From assembly GCF_902498065.1 (NCBI RefSeq), contig NZ_CABVIR010000002.1:248001-312000 (forward strand): DNA of 64,000 bases, read 5' to 3'. A model generated the notes under the pieces. It was not told the origin of the DNA. It made no database searches and saw nothing but the letters and a program-made list of their open reading frames with translations. Every line of letters begins with the position of its first letter. Within the stretch, counting starts at the first letter, position 1. The DNA comes from Pseudomonas fluorescens. GTDB lineage: Bacteria > Pseudomonadota > Gammaproteobacteria > Pseudomonadales > Pseudomonadaceae. The position numbers were made by a program, and so were the translations under genes. Below, piece by piece: positions 17,620-26,445 of the stretch.

Positions 17620-18267
17620 ATGACCCAGGGCCTGGCTGATATGCGTCGCGACTACACCCGAGATGGCCTGACCGAGGCACAAGCCCCGGCCGAGCCGTTC
17701 GCGCTGTTCCATCAGTGGTTTGCCGACGCGGTGAAAACCGAGCAGGCGCCGGTGGAGGCTAACGCCATGACTCTGGCGACCGTCGATCAGGACGGTCGAC
17801 CGCATTGCCGCATTCTGCTGCTCAAGGGGCTGGACGCGCAGGGCTTCACGTTTTTCACCAACTATGACAGCGCCAAGGGTCAGCATCTGGCCGCGAATCC
17901 GTTCGCGGCCATGACCTTTTTCTGGCCGGCTCTGGAGCGCCAGGTGCGTATCGAAGGTCGGGTGGTGAAGGTCACGCCTGAAGAGTCCGACGCCTATTTT
18001 CAGGTCCGGCCATTGGGCAGCCGTCTCGGTGCCTGGGCTTCACCGCAAAGCCGCGTGATCGCCGATCGCGCCGAACTGGAAGCGCTGCTCAAGAACACCG
18101 AGCAACGTTTCAGCGATACACAGCCTCATTGCCCTGAGCATTGGGGCGGTTATCGCCTGTTGCCTGAGCGCATCGAATTCTGGCAGGGCCGTTCGAGCCG
18201 CCTGCACGATCGCCTCAACTACCGCTCGCAGGACGCCGACTGGATTCTTGAACGACTGGCACCCTAA
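17620..18267 (+). CDS. pdxH: Pyridoxamine 5'-phosphate oxidase
   Basis: 215 residues, the normal length. It oxidises pyridoxamine or pyridoxine 5'-phosphate to pyridoxal 5'-phosphate using FMN. Landmarks are [20 protein letters not shown] (FMN-binding N-terminal part), [19 protein letters not shown] and the C-terminal dimer motif [19 protein letters not shown] upstream of the ATG gives the ribosome site. It converges with the small gene on the minus strand after only a few bases. Confidence 0.95.
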   Translation: MTQGLADMRRDYTRDGLTEAQAPAEPFALFHQWFADAVKTEQAPVEANAMTLATVDQDGRPHCRILLLKGLDAQGFTFFTNYDSAKGQHLAANPFAAMTFFWPALERQVRIEGRVVKVTPEESDAYFQVRPLGSRLGAWASPQSRVIADRAELEALLKNTEQRFSDTQPHCPEHWGGYRLLPERIEFWQGRSSRLHDRLNYRSQDADWILERLAP

Positions 18268-18272
18268 GCAGT

Positions 18273-18509
18273 CTACCGACCGGGATAGCCTGCCGCAGCA
18301 GCCTCAAGCCACTGTTGCAGGTCCCGACGCTTGATCTTCTGCGCTTGAGCGTTCGCCAGTTGCTGGAGCATGTAGGCTTTTTTGTGCTCATCGCTTCCCG
18401 CCAGAGCTAACGCCAGATCGCGGTCCATCCAGCGTTTGATCCGTACGTACAACCACCCATGGAAGTACAGGCCGGCGACAGTGGTGACGACAATGATGAA
18501 GTAATCCAT
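18273..18509 (-). CDS. Small conserved membrane-anchored hypothetical protein
   Basis: 78 residues. One N-terminal membrane helix (YFIIVVTTVAGLYFHGWLYV) is followed by a basic, amphipathic helical part (KRWMDRDLALALAGSDEHKK to the end). I do not recognise a named family. The composition and codon use match the neighbours, and the stop lies a few bases from the end of pdxH, a convergent arrangement that supports it being real. Confidence 0.7.
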   Translation of the reverse strand: MDYFIIVVTTVAGLYFHGWLYVRIKRWMDRDLALALAGSDEHKKAYMLQQLANAQAQKIKRRDLQQWLEAAAAGYPGR

Positions 18510-18676
18510 GAAAATCCTTGGGCCAGTGGCGCAGATCTCGTATTTGTCGCTACTGTGTGTTGAGTGTGAAGAGGCCCCTGTACCGGGCCTGAATCAAACC
18601 AATATTATCCGGGCAACGTCGTGACACGCGTCAAGCTGCGGAGTTTAATGGCTACCTGTCCTTTGGAGTTGATGCT

Positions 18677-19141
18677 ATGCGTAAGTCTGTTCTGCTGGTT
18701 GCTTCCTTTTCTACCATGGCGATGTTGCTCACTGGCTGCCAATCGAGCTTGACCGGTGACTCCTATTCCCGTGACGAAGCGCGTCGTGTGCAGACCGTTC
18801 GCATGGGCACCATCGAATCCCTGCGTCCGGTGAAAATCGAAGGCACCAAAACCCCGATCGGCGGCCTCGCCGGTGCAGCGGTGGGCGGCGTTGGTGGTAG
18901 CGCCATCGGCGGCGGTCGCGGCAGCATCGTCGCAGCGGTCATCGGCGCCGTTGCCGGCGGCCTGCTGGGTTCGGCCACCGAAGAAGGCCTGACCCGCACT
19001 CAAGGTGTGGAAATCACCGTTCGCGAAGACGACGGCAGCATGCGCGCCTACGTGCAGCAGGTTCAGGAAAATGAAGTGTTCCGTGTGGGCGAGCGGGTGC
19101 GGATTGCTACTGTTGATGGTACGAGCCGCGTTTCGCACTAA
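18677..19141 (+). CDS. Glycine-zipper outer-membrane lipoprotein (SlyB/Pcp-like)
   Basis: 154 residues. The leader ends LLTGC (Cys21). Residues 55-95 form a glycine-zipper 2TM segment (IGGLAGAAVGGVGGSAIGGG and following). The C-terminal part has VEITVREDDGSMRAYVQ and ends in a short beta-rich stretch, as in the SlyB/PcpA lipoproteins. Such proteins help maintain outer-membrane integrity. It is monocistronic, ended by a clear intrinsic terminator, and lies next to the Rhs insertion. Confidence 0.88.
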   Translation: MRKSVLLVASFSTMAMLLTGCQSSLTGDSYSRDEARRVQTVRMGTIESLRPVKIEGTKTPIGGLAGAAVGGVGGSAIGGGRGSIVAAVIGAVAGGLLGSATEEGLTRTQGVEITVREDDGSMRAYVQQVQENEVFRVGERVRIATVDGTSRVSH

Positions 19142-19159
19142 GCGGAGTGGTAACAAGGA

Positions 19160-19194
19160 AAACCCCGATCAGGTGACTGGTCGGGGTTTTTATT
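19160..19194 (+). terminator. Intrinsic terminator of the glycine-zipper lipoprotein gene
   Basis: AAACCCCGATC pairs with GGTCGGGGTTT around an eight-base loop, followed by TTTAT. Confidence 0.88.
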
Positions 19195-19391
19195 TGGTTC
19201 TTCATGGCGTTTCGAAGGAATACGGAAATGCCGATTTGATCGGGTGCATATCCGTTTCTGCGGTTACGGCTGCTGACAGTTCCGCTTTTGCAGCGGGTCA
19301 CTTGGAAAAACGGAACGCCGCCCGGCCCCGAACGTGGCAAATCGTGGCTGCAGGACGGATCCTGAATGTCGTTAAGCGTGTTCTCTATCAC
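19195..19391. other. Gene-free leader of the Rhs module
   Basis: No gene with normal coding signals was found here. One conceptual frame reads SAFAAGHLEKRNAARPRTW. From memory this kind of peptide recurs as spurious annotations near Pseudomonas rhs genes, which would make it a conserved untranslated segment that travels with them. The bases differ in style from the neighbouring genes. Confidence 0.3.
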
Positions 19392-19463
19392 TCAAGATGG
19401 CCGCGCGGTGCGCTTGCGACTCGCGGCCTTCGTCACCGCATAACCGATTAATGCCGCGCTATC
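19392..19463 (-). pseudogene. Relic of the nhaA 3' end
   Basis: Read on the minus strand, this stretch gives [17 protein letters not shown] followed by six residues and a stop. The real nhaA, 1.2 kb away on the same strand, ends [17 protein letters not shown] plus seven residues. Thirteen of the fourteen residues from ALIGYAV onward match, while several third codon positions differ, so this is a diverged copy and not a recent exact duplication. It looks like the old end of nhaA, left behind when the Rhs segment was inserted. Confidence 0.75.
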
Positions 19464-19538
19464 AGTTCTGTTAGTAGGCAGCTTCGGTGAATCGCGTAAT
19501 AGTCGAACAACTACAACGGATGGTTAGCGGGGTGAATC

Positions 19539-20558
19539 ATGCCGCCAAAACGTGCAACGTTGCTCTGCCGCTATCAGTACGATCCATTGGATCGCTTAAC
19601 CACATGCACACTGTCGGTCGCCCAAGGCGTTCAGCGATTCTATCTGGAGAATCGCTTGGTCACGGAGGTTGAAGGCCAATTGCAGTGGTCAATCTTCCAG
19701 TACCAGGATCAGTTGCTGGGGCAACTTGCGCGTTACAACGGAGCAGTCGGTGCCACTTTGCTTGCCACCGATCAACAGCGCTCGGCGTTGAATGCACTTG
19801 GCGCAAAGCGGCAATCGAATTCGTTCGCCTACTCCCCGTATGGCCACCGACTGTTGGAGGGCGGGTTGCCGGGGTTGCCGGGTTTTACCGGTGAAAAGCC
19901 GGACCCGGTGACCGGACACTATTTACTGGGCAATGGCTACCGGGGGTTCAACGCGGTCTTGATGCGGTTCAATAGCCCGGATAGTTTGAGCCCGTTTGGC
20001 GAGGGTGGGATGAATGCATACGCCTATTGCTCGGGCGATCCAGTGAATCGCGAGGATCGTACGGGACATGTTTGGGGATTTCTGAAGAAAGCGCTTAGAG
20101 CTTTAGGCTTTAAAATAAAATCGAAGGGGCCGCCGGTTTCAATGCCAAAGTCTTCCGTTACTCAGGTTGGGGAGCCACATCGGATTTTAGAACAAGCCGG
20201 GTTGCTCACAGAGCCAATTGCTCCCACGCCATTTCCTCATGGGATTAGCGTTCGAGACGTCCCCCATTTACAGATACGATTAAAAGAAGTCGCCTATAAC
20301 AACGCTAGATCTTCGAGTGCGAGATCCTCACACACTATTACGGTTGCGAATGAGCGAGGAGAGTTTGTTGCAAACTATCCGATTAGTGATAGGGACCGTA
20401 TTCTAATTAAATTGTCGATTTCAACATTTCCAGCCCCGTCCACTCTCTTGGAAAAGTCAGAGGTTCTCAAGGGGAAGTCAGCGTTTATCAGGAAGCTGGT
20501 TTGGCGTGACCAACAGTTTCCGCCAGGCTGGACTTTCCAGCGCTTGGAGGATCTGTAA
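19539..20558 (+). CDS. Short Rhs-core protein with variable C-terminal domain (putative polymorphic toxin)
   Basis: 339 residues. The N-terminus has a YD-type repeat (YQYDPLDRL), followed by the Rhs-associated core: SPYGHR, GFTGEKPDPVTGHYLLGNGY and NAYAYCSGDPVNREDRTGH. After His177 the sequence changes to an unrelated, more AT-rich domain of about 160 residues that I do not recognise. That design, a fixed core plus swapped tip, is typical of polymorphic toxins. It has no signal peptide and is far shorter than full Rhs proteins, but similar stand-alone short forms are common in Pseudomonas. No immunity gene follows: the next gene is nhaA on the other strand. The start is ATG at 19539; GTGAATC just before it gives only a weak ribosome site. 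Confidence 0.8.
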   Translation: MPPKRATLLCRYQYDPLDRLTTCTLSVAQGVQRFYLENRLVTEVEGQLQWSIFQYQDQLLGQLARYNGAVGATLLATDQQRSALNALGAKRQSNSFAYSPYGHRLLEGGLPGLPGFTGEKPDPVTGHYLLGNGYRGFNAVLMRFNSPDSLSPFGEGGMNAYAYCSGDPVNREDRTGHVWGFLKKALRALGFKIKSKGPPVSMPKSSVTQVGEPHRILEQAGLLTEPIAPTPFPHGISVRDVPHLQIRLKEVAYNNARSSSARSSHTITVANERGEFVANYPISDRDRILIKLSISTFPAPSTLLEKSEVLKGKSAFIRKLVWRDQQFPPGWTFQRLEDL

Positions 20559-20589
20559 TTGAGTTGTTTTCCCCATACTTTTCATCCGT

Positions 20590-20612
20590 TGGCAGCCCTT
20601 TGACAGGGCTGC
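20590..20612. terminator. Hairpin between the convergent rhs and nhaA genes
   Basis: GGCAGCCC pairs perfectly with GGGCTGCC around a seven-base loop. There is no good T run on either side, so termination is only likely, not certain. Confidence 0.5.
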
Positions 20613-20652
20613 CCGATGGTTATAAGTGGGGATAAAGGGGCAAGCTTCCCTG

Positions 20653-21843
20653 TTATGCGTTTTGCCCGGCAATACTCTTGCGACTCGCCGCCGCCGTCAC
20701 CGCATAGCCAATCAACGCTGCCAGTATCGAACCGGTCAAAATCCCCATCCGGTCCATCCCGGCGTACTCACTGGCGCCCGGCACAAACGCCAGGGAACCG
20801 ACAAACAAACTCATGGTGAATCCAATCCCGCAGAGGATTGCCACGCCCAGCACCTGGCCCCAATTGGCGCCTTGGGGCAGGGCGGCGATGCCGATTTTCA
20901 CGGCCAGCCAGGTCAGGCCGAACACGCCAAGCGTCTTGCCCAGCAGCAGGCCGACCGCGATACCCATCGGTACGTGATGGGTGAAGCTTTCGACGGTCAC
21001 GCCGCTCAGGGACAGGCCGGCGTTGGCGAAGGCAAATAGCGGCAGGATGCCGTAGGCCACCCACGGGTGCAGTGCGTGTTCCAGCGTCAGCAGCGGCGAC
21101 GGTTCGGCGTTTTTCGTGCGCAGCGGGATGCAGAAGGCCAGGGTTACGCCGGCCAGCGTGGCGTGGACACCACTCTTGAGCACGCACACCCACAGGATCA
21201 AACCGATGATCATGTACGGCCCGAGCTTGACCACGCCGAGCCGGTTCATCGCGATCAGCGCCACGATGCAGGCCGCCGCGAGCGCTAGGGACAGGGTCGA
21301 CAGGGTGCCAGAATAGAAGATTGCGATGACGATGATGGCGCCGAGGTCGTCGATGATTGCCAGGGTCATCAGGAACAGCTTCAGCGACACCGGCACGCGT
21401 TTGCCCAGCAGGGCCAGGACGCCGAGGGCGAAGGCGATGTCGGTGGCCATCGGGATGGCCCAGCCGGCGAGCGCAGCCGGATTGTCACGGTTGAAGAACC
21501 AGTAGACCAGCGCCGGCACGACCATGCCGCCAATCGCCGCGGCACCGGGCAGGACCACTTGTGAAGGCTTCGACAGTTGACCGTCGAGGACTTCGCGCTT
21601 CACTTCCAGGCCGATCAGCAGGAAGAACAAGGCCATCAGGCCGTCGTTGATCCACAGCAGTGCCGGTTTGGCGATTTGCAGCGCGCCGACCTGAGCCACC
21701 ACAGGGGTGTCCAGAAAGCTGCTGTAGAGCCACGACAGCGGGGAGTTGTTGATGATCAAAGCCAGGGCTGCTGCGGCGATCAGTAACAGACCGCTGGCAG
21801 CTTCCAACTGAAAGAAACGCGTGAAAGTGCTACGCAGAGGCAA
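20653..21843 (-). CDS. nhaA: Na+/H+ antiporter NhaA
   Basis: 396 residues from a TTG start at 21843, preceded by GGAGAG. This start gives [18 protein letters not shown], the normal family N-terminus; the longer frame adds eight unlikely residues. NhaA expels Na+ (or Li+) in exchange for two protons. Key landmarks are [24 protein letters not shown] and the paired Asp in [11 protein letters not shown] second diverged copy of its last codons lies beyond the Rhs gene, so the 3' end has been part of a recombination event. Confidence 0.95.
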   Translation of the reverse strand: MPLRSTFTRFFQLEAASGLLLIAAAALALIINNSPLSWLYSSFLDTPVVAQVGALQIAKPALLWINDGLMALFFLLIGLEVKREVLDGQLSKPSQVVLPGAAAIGGMVVPALVYWFFNRDNPAALAGWAIPMATDIAFALGVLALLGKRVPVSLKLFLMTLAIIDDLGAIIVIAIFYSGTLSTLSLALAAACIVALIAMNRLGVVKLGPYMIIGLILWVCVLKSGVHATLAGVTLAFCIPLRTKNAEPSPLLTLEHALHPWVAYGILPLFAFANAGLSLSGVTVESFTHHVPMGIAVGLLLGKTLGVFGLTWLAVKIGIAALPQGANWGQVLGVAILCGIGFTMSLFVGSLAFVPGASEYAGMDRMGILTGSILAALIGYAVTAAASRKSIAGQNA

Positions 21844-22082
21844 GGTCGCTCTCCATCGAATAATCAAAAAGGTGGCACACCCTAACCCGTACCGTTAGTT
21901 GTTAAAACAAAAGTTATATTCTTTTTTGTTATATGCCGTTACAGCGCGAAAGGTCGGCACGGACCTGAGCCTAGCAGTTGTCGGACGTATTGAACCTCAG
22001 CTGTATCTGTGCGGGATGTCGGATTTTTCCTAAGCTTGTGGGCTGAGCCTTGTGACAAGGCCGACTCAACGAGAAAACCATC

Positions 22083-23177
22083 ATGAGCGACAACCGACAG
22101 TGGGCCCGGGAAGCCATCCGGATCATCGAAGCGGATTTCCAGCGCAGCGCCGACACCCACCTGATTCCTTTGCCGCTGCCGGGGTTGCCGGGCATCGAGT
22201 TGTATTTCAAGGATGAGTCGAGCCACCCCACGGGCAGCCTGAAACATCGCCTCGCGCGTTCGTTGTTCCTCTATGCGTTGTGTAACGGCTGGCTCAAACC
22301 CGGTGCGCCGGTGATCGAGGCGTCCAGCGGTTCCACGGCGATTTCCGAGGCGTACTTCGCCCGTTTGCTGGGCCTGCCGTTTATTGCGGTGATGCCGGCC
22401 AGCACCTCCAAAGAGAAGATCGCGCAAATCGAGTTCTACGGTGGCAAGAGCCATCTGGTGGACGACCCGACGCAGATCTACGCCGAATCCGAGCGCCTGG
22501 CACGCGAGCACGACGGGCACTTCATCGATCAGTTCACCTACGCCGAGCGCGCCACCGACTGGCGGGCGAACAACAACATTGCCGAATCGATCTTCCATCA
22601 GATGCGCTTCGAGCAGCACCCCGAGCCGAGCTGGCTGATTTCCAGCCCTGGCACCGGCGGCACCACCGCGACCCTCGGCCGTTACGTGCGTTATCGCCAG
22701 CATTGCACCCGCGTGCTGTGTGCCGATGCCGAGCGTTCGGTGTTTTTCGATTACTACCTGACTGGCGATGCCAGCCTGCGCCTGGATCACGGTTCGCGGA
22801 TCGAAGGCATCGGTCGGCCACGGGTCGAGGCATCGTTCCTCCCGAAGGTGATTGATGCGATGGTCAAGGTGCCGGACGCTCTGTCACTGGCTGCCATGCA
22901 CTACCTGGCGCAACGCTTGGGACGGCGTGTGGGCGGGTCGAGCGGGACGAATCTGATCGGCGCGTTGATGGCGGCCCAACAGATGGTGGCAGCAGGGGAA
23001 GCGGGGTCGATCGTGGCGATTCTGTGCGATGGCGGCGAGCGATATGAGACGAGTTATTACGATCAGGCTTGGCTCAAGGCTCAAGGGTATGAGTTGAGTG
23101 GGTTGATGGATAGCGTGGCGGCGAGTGTCGAGCGGGGTGAGCCATTGCCGGCGACCGTGCTGCGCGCCAATATCTAG
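22083..23177 (+). CDS. PLP-dependent cysteine synthase-family enzyme (L-cysteine desulfhydrase-like)
   Basis: 364 residues of the fold type II PLP family. The Schiff-base Lys is in HPTGSLKHR (Lys54). The phosphate-binding loop is SSPGTGGTTATLGRY, and EASSGSTAISEAYF is the substrate-binding Ser/Thr loop. The wide gap of sequence between these and the C-terminal CDGGERYETSYY agrees with the Cds1-type cysteine desulfhydrases rather than CysK. It is monocistronic and divergent from nhaA. The exact reaction (desulfhydrase or synthase) cannot be settled from sequence alone. Confidence 0.82.
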   Translation: MSDNRQWAREAIRIIEADFQRSADTHLIPLPLPGLPGIELYFKDESSHPTGSLKHRLARSLFLYALCNGWLKPGAPVIEASSGSTAISEAYFARLLGLPFIAVMPASTSKEKIAQIEFYGGKSHLVDDPTQIYAESERLAREHDGHFIDQFTYAERATDWRANNNIAESIFHQMRFEQHPEPSWLISSPGTGGTTATLGRYVRYRQHCTRVLCADAERSVFFDYYLTGDASLRLDHGSRIEGIGRPRVEASFLPKVIDAMVKVPDALSLAAMHYLAQRLGRRVGGSSGTNLIGALMAAQQMVAAGEAGSIVAILCDGGERYETSYYDQAWLKAQGYELSGLMDSVAASVERGEPLPATVLRANI

Positions 23178-23200
23178 ATCGTTCAGACGCTGAAATCCTT

Positions 23201-23290
23201 GTGGGAGCCGGGCTTGCCCGCGATGACGGATTCAAATTCAACGGAGATGTTGACTGAGCCACCGCCATTGCGGGCAAGCCAGCTCCCACA
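23201..23290. repeat. Paired inverted REP element (mixed stem)
   Basis: Arms GTGGGAGCCGGGCTTGCCCG and CATTGCGGGCAAGCCAGCTC followed by CCACA. The two arms are not exact complements, unlike most pairs here. It lies between convergent genes. Confidence 0.85.
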
Positions 23291-23319
23291 GGGTTCTGCA
23301 TTGTTTCAGAAATTGCCCG

Positions 23320-24933
23320 TCAGGCTTCGAGGCCGAGGATGTCGCGAGCGACGGCTTCCGCGATGCGAATCCCGTCCACCCCTGCCGACAGAATCCCGCC
23401 CGCATAACCCGCGCCTTCACCCGCCGGGAACAAGCCCTTCACGTTCAAACTCTGCATCGACTCGTTACGGGTAATCCGCAGCGGCGACGATGTACGCGTT
23501 TCGATCCCGGTCAACACCGCATCATGCAGCGAGTAGCCACGAATCTGCTTCTCGAACGCCGGCAAGGCTTCGCGAATCGCCTCAATGGCGAACGCCGGCA
23601 AGGCCAGCGCCAGATCACCCAGGGCAACACCAGGTTTGTAGGACGGTTCAACGCTGCCCAGCTCGGTGGACGGTTTGCCAGCAATGAAATCGCCAACAAG
23701 TTGCGCCGGCGCTTCGTAGTTGCTGCCGCCCAGCACAAAGGCGTGGGATTCCAGGCGTTCCTGCAACTCGATACCGGCCAGTGGGCCGCCCGGATAATCG
23801 ACTTCCGGGGTGATGCCGACGACGATTCCGGAGTTGGCGTTACGCTCGTTCCGCGAGTACTGGCTCATGCCGTTGGTGACCACGCGGCCCGGCTCGGAGG
23901 TGGCCGCTACCACCGTGCCGCCCGGGCACATGCAGAAGCTGTAGACCGAGCGACCGTTCTTGGCGTGGTGCACCAGTTTGTAGTCGGCGGCACCCAGTTT
24001 CGGGTGGCCGGCATACTTGCCGAGGCGCGCGCGGTCGATCAACGACTGCGGGTGTTCGATGCGGAAACCCACCGAGAACGGCTTGGCTTCCATGAATACG
24101 CCACGACCGTGGAGCATGCGGAAGGTGTCGCGGGCGCTGTGGCCGAGGGCCAGAATCACGTGTTTCGAATGGATCTGTTCGCCGCCGTTGAGCTCGACAC
24201 CGACCAGTTGGCCGTCCTCGATCAACACGTCGGTGACGCGCTGCTGGAAGCGTACTTCGCCGCCGAGTGCGCGAATCTGCTCACGCATGTTTTCCACAAC
24301 GCCGGTCAGACGGAACGTACCGATGTGCGGTTTGCTGACGTAGAGGATTTCTTCCGGCGCGCCCGCTTTGACGAATTCATGCAGGACTTTGCGACCGATG
24401 AATTTCGGGTCCTTGATCTGGCTGTAGAGCTTGCCATCGGAGAATGTCCCCGCGCCGCCCTCACCAAATTGCACGTTGGACTCGGGGTTGAGCACGCTTT
24501 TGCGCCACAGGCCCCAAGTGTCCTTGGTGCGCTGGCGCACTTCGGTGCCGCGCTCGAGGATGATCGGCTTGAAGCCCATCTGTGCCAGCAGCAGCCCGGC
24601 GAAAATCCCGCACGGACCGAAACCGACCACGACCGGGCGTTGCTGCAGATCAGCCGGCGCCTGGCCGACCACTTTGTAGCTGACATCCGGCGCGACGTTG
24701 ACGTTTCGGTCGTCGGCGAACGTGTGCAGCAACGCCGCCTCATCCTTCGCCGTGAGGTCGATGGTGTAGATGAAGCACAGTTCGGAGGATTTTTTGCGCG
24801 CATCGTAGCTGCGCTTGAACAAGGTGAAATCGAGCAGGTCATCACTGGCGATGCCCAGGCGCTGCACGATGGCAGGGCGCAGGTCTTCTTCGGGATGGTC
24901 GATCGGCAGCTTGAGTTCAGTGATTCGTAACAT
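23320..24933 (-). CDS. FAD-dependent dehydrogenase (COG2509-type)
   Basis: 537 residues. An N-terminal 90-residue domain (DLLDFTLFKRSYDARKKSSE) precedes the FAD-binding loop VVVGFGPCGIFAGLLLAQMG and the adjacent LERG. FGEGGAGTFSDGKLYSQI is the second flavin-contact segment. The C-terminus has FPAGEGAGYAGGILSAGVDG. This arrangement matches the uncharacterised COG2509 family (NAD(P)/FAD-dependent oxidoreductase). The substrate is unknown. It is monocistronic and ends near a REP pair. Confidence 0.85.
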   Translation of the reverse strand: MLRITELKLPIDHPEEDLRPAIVQRLGIASDDLLDFTLFKRSYDARKKSSELCFIYTIDLTAKDEAALLHTFADDRNVNVAPDVSYKVVGQAPADLQQRPVVVGFGPCGIFAGLLLAQMGFKPIILERGTEVRQRTKDTWGLWRKSVLNPESNVQFGEGGAGTFSDGKLYSQIKDPKFIGRKVLHEFVKAGAPEEILYVSKPHIGTFRLTGVVENMREQIRALGGEVRFQQRVTDVLIEDGQLVGVELNGGEQIHSKHVILALGHSARDTFRMLHGRGVFMEAKPFSVGFRIEHPQSLIDRARLGKYAGHPKLGAADYKLVHHAKNGRSVYSFCMCPGGTVVAATSEPGRVVTNGMSQYSRNERNANSGIVVGITPEVDYPGGPLAGIELQERLESHAFVLGGSNYEAPAQLVGDFIAGKPSTELGSVEPSYKPGVALGDLALALPAFAIEAIREALPAFEKQIRGYSLHDAVLTGIETRTSSPLRITRNESMQSLNVKGLFPAGEGAGYAGGILSAGVDGIRIAEAVARDILGLEA

Positions 24934-25028
24934 GACGGGATCCGGTTCGCGGGGCGCACAACTGCGCCAAGGCGTTTGAAGGCGGCGATTATAAGCCCCA
25001 AAAGCCGAGTCCCGTGAGGCTTAAACGA

Positions 25029-25682
25029 TCAGTCGTCGCGCGATCCGCCGAAATACCCGCAGCCACGTTGAACCTGGCCATCGATGCGCAATTCGGCGCT
25101 CATGTGCTGAACACTGCCGGTGCTGCTGTCGACGCAACGTTGCGGCGCGACCCACAGTTCGATGCGCTGGTTGTTGGCTTCGGTGCTGAGGTTGAAGCGG
25201 CCATCACCCAGTTGCTCTTCAACGTAAGGCAAGGCCAGGGGTGGTTGACCCGCACGGTCGATGACCATGCCTTTGCCACTGACTTTCACGTTCCACTCCG
25301 GACCATGGCCGGCGGCGCGCAGGATCAGCAGTTTGAAATTCGGATCGTCGCACGCGGTGCCCGAGCGTTCGACGCGGTACAACTGCGCAAGGTCCAGGCG
25401 GCTGCCCTCGATCCGGCCACGCACGTCGGCGAACAGCTTGCCCTGGGCATCGGCCAGGCTCGCGGCCTCTTGCAGGACGCTGGTGCCGCCGGTGTCGTTG
25501 ACCACGAAACTGCGCTGTTCATTGCATGGCTGGAACAACAGCTTGCCGTCGGCCGCCGTCAATTGACCCTGCATTCGGGTCTGGCCCACGTGGGAAGCAC
25601 TTTCACGCGGGCCATCGAGCAACTGGCAGGCGGCGAACAGCGGAAGCAGGGCAACAAGGACTAAGGAACGGGCAACACGCAT
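25029..25682 (-). CDS. COG3650-like lipoprotein
   Basis: 217 residues from ATG at 25682, preceded by GGAGAG. The leader (MRVARSLVLVALLPLFAAC) ends in a lipobox with Cys19. The mature part has a repeated design of small beta domains with conserved Cys (FQPCNEQRSF and GTACDDPNF; QRCVDSSTG and RGCGYFGG), suggesting two disulphides. I place it with the COG3650 family of envelope proteins with moderate confidence. It is the first gene after the start of the FAD dehydrogenase gene on the same strand, with a gap of about 95 bases. Confidence 0.72.
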   Translation of the reverse strand: MRVARSLVLVALLPLFAACQLLDGPRESASHVGQTRMQGQLTAADGKLLFQPCNEQRSFVVNDTGGTSVLQEAASLADAQGKLFADVRGRIEGSRLDLAQLYRVERSGTACDDPNFKLLILRAAGHGPEWNVKVSGKGMVIDRAGQPPLALPYVEEQLGDGRFNLSTEANNQRIELWVAPQRCVDSSTGSVQHMSAELRIDGQVQRGCGYFGGSRDD

Positions 25683-25741
25683 CTTTGGCTCTCCAGACAA
25701 GTGCCGCCACGTTACTCAGCCTGACCGTTCATCACAAGGGC

Positions 25742-26341
25742 TCAGCCCACATGAAAGGTCTGACCGGTTTGCAGGCCTTCGACGCTTTTGGCGTAGGCCA
25801 GTGCCACATCGACGGCCGGAACCGGTTTGTAGCCGCGGAAGTACGGCGCGTATTTGCCCATGGCTTCGAGCAGCACGTTCGGGCTTACCGAGTTCACCCG
25901 CAGGCCGCGCGGCAGTTCGATCGCGGCGGCACGCACGAAACTGTCGATAGCACCGTTAACCAGTGCTGCCGACGCACCGCTGCGAATCGGGTCGTGGCTG
26001 AGCACGCCGGTGGTGAAGGTGAACGACGCACCGTCATTGGCGAATTCGCGGCCGATCAGCAGCAGATTGACTTGGCCCATCAGTTTGTCTTTCAGGCCCA
26101 GGGCGAAACTGTCTTCGGTCATTTCGCCCAGCGGTGCGAAGGTCACGTTGCCCGCGGCGCAGACCAGCGCGTCGAACTTGCCGGTCTGTTCGAACAGTTT
26201 GCGAATCGAGGCGCTGTCGCTGATATCCACCTGCAAATCGCCGCTGTTGCGACCGATGCGGATGATCTCGTGACGCTCGGACAATTCCTTGTCGATCGCC
26301 GAACCGATGGTGCCGCCAGCGCCAATCAAAAGAATTTTCAT
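25742..26341 (-). CDS. Short-chain dehydrogenase-like protein lacking the Tyr-Lys pair
   Basis: 199 residues, a small SDR. GAGGTIGSAI (7-16) is the NAD(P)-binding glycine loop, and CAAGNVTF replaces the NNAG motif. Where the catalytic YxxxK is expected the sequence reads SGASAALVNGAIDSF, with no Tyr or Lys in register. It is therefore probably not a classic SDR oxidoreductase. It is divergent from the LysR gene with 104 bases between them, so that regulator is the likely controller. The start is ATG at 26341, since the glycine loop begins a few residues later. Confidence 0.82.
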   Translation of the reverse strand: MKILLIGAGGTIGSAIDKELSERHEIIRIGRNSGDLQVDISDSASIRKLFEQTGKFDALVCAAGNVTFAPLGEMTEDSFALGLKDKLMGQVNLLLIGREFANDGASFTFTTGVLSHDPIRSGASAALVNGAIDSFVRAAAIELPRGLRVNSVSPNVLLEAMGKYAPYFRGYKPVPAVDVALAYAKSVEGLQTGQTFHVG

Positions 26342-26445
26342 GCTGTTTATCCTCATGTGTTTGAAAGTGGCTTCAGTCTAGAGTGGTTTTTTCTGCGGAT
26401 AAGCGCGCTAATAGGCAACCTTTGGTTTTCAAATGGAAACAATCC

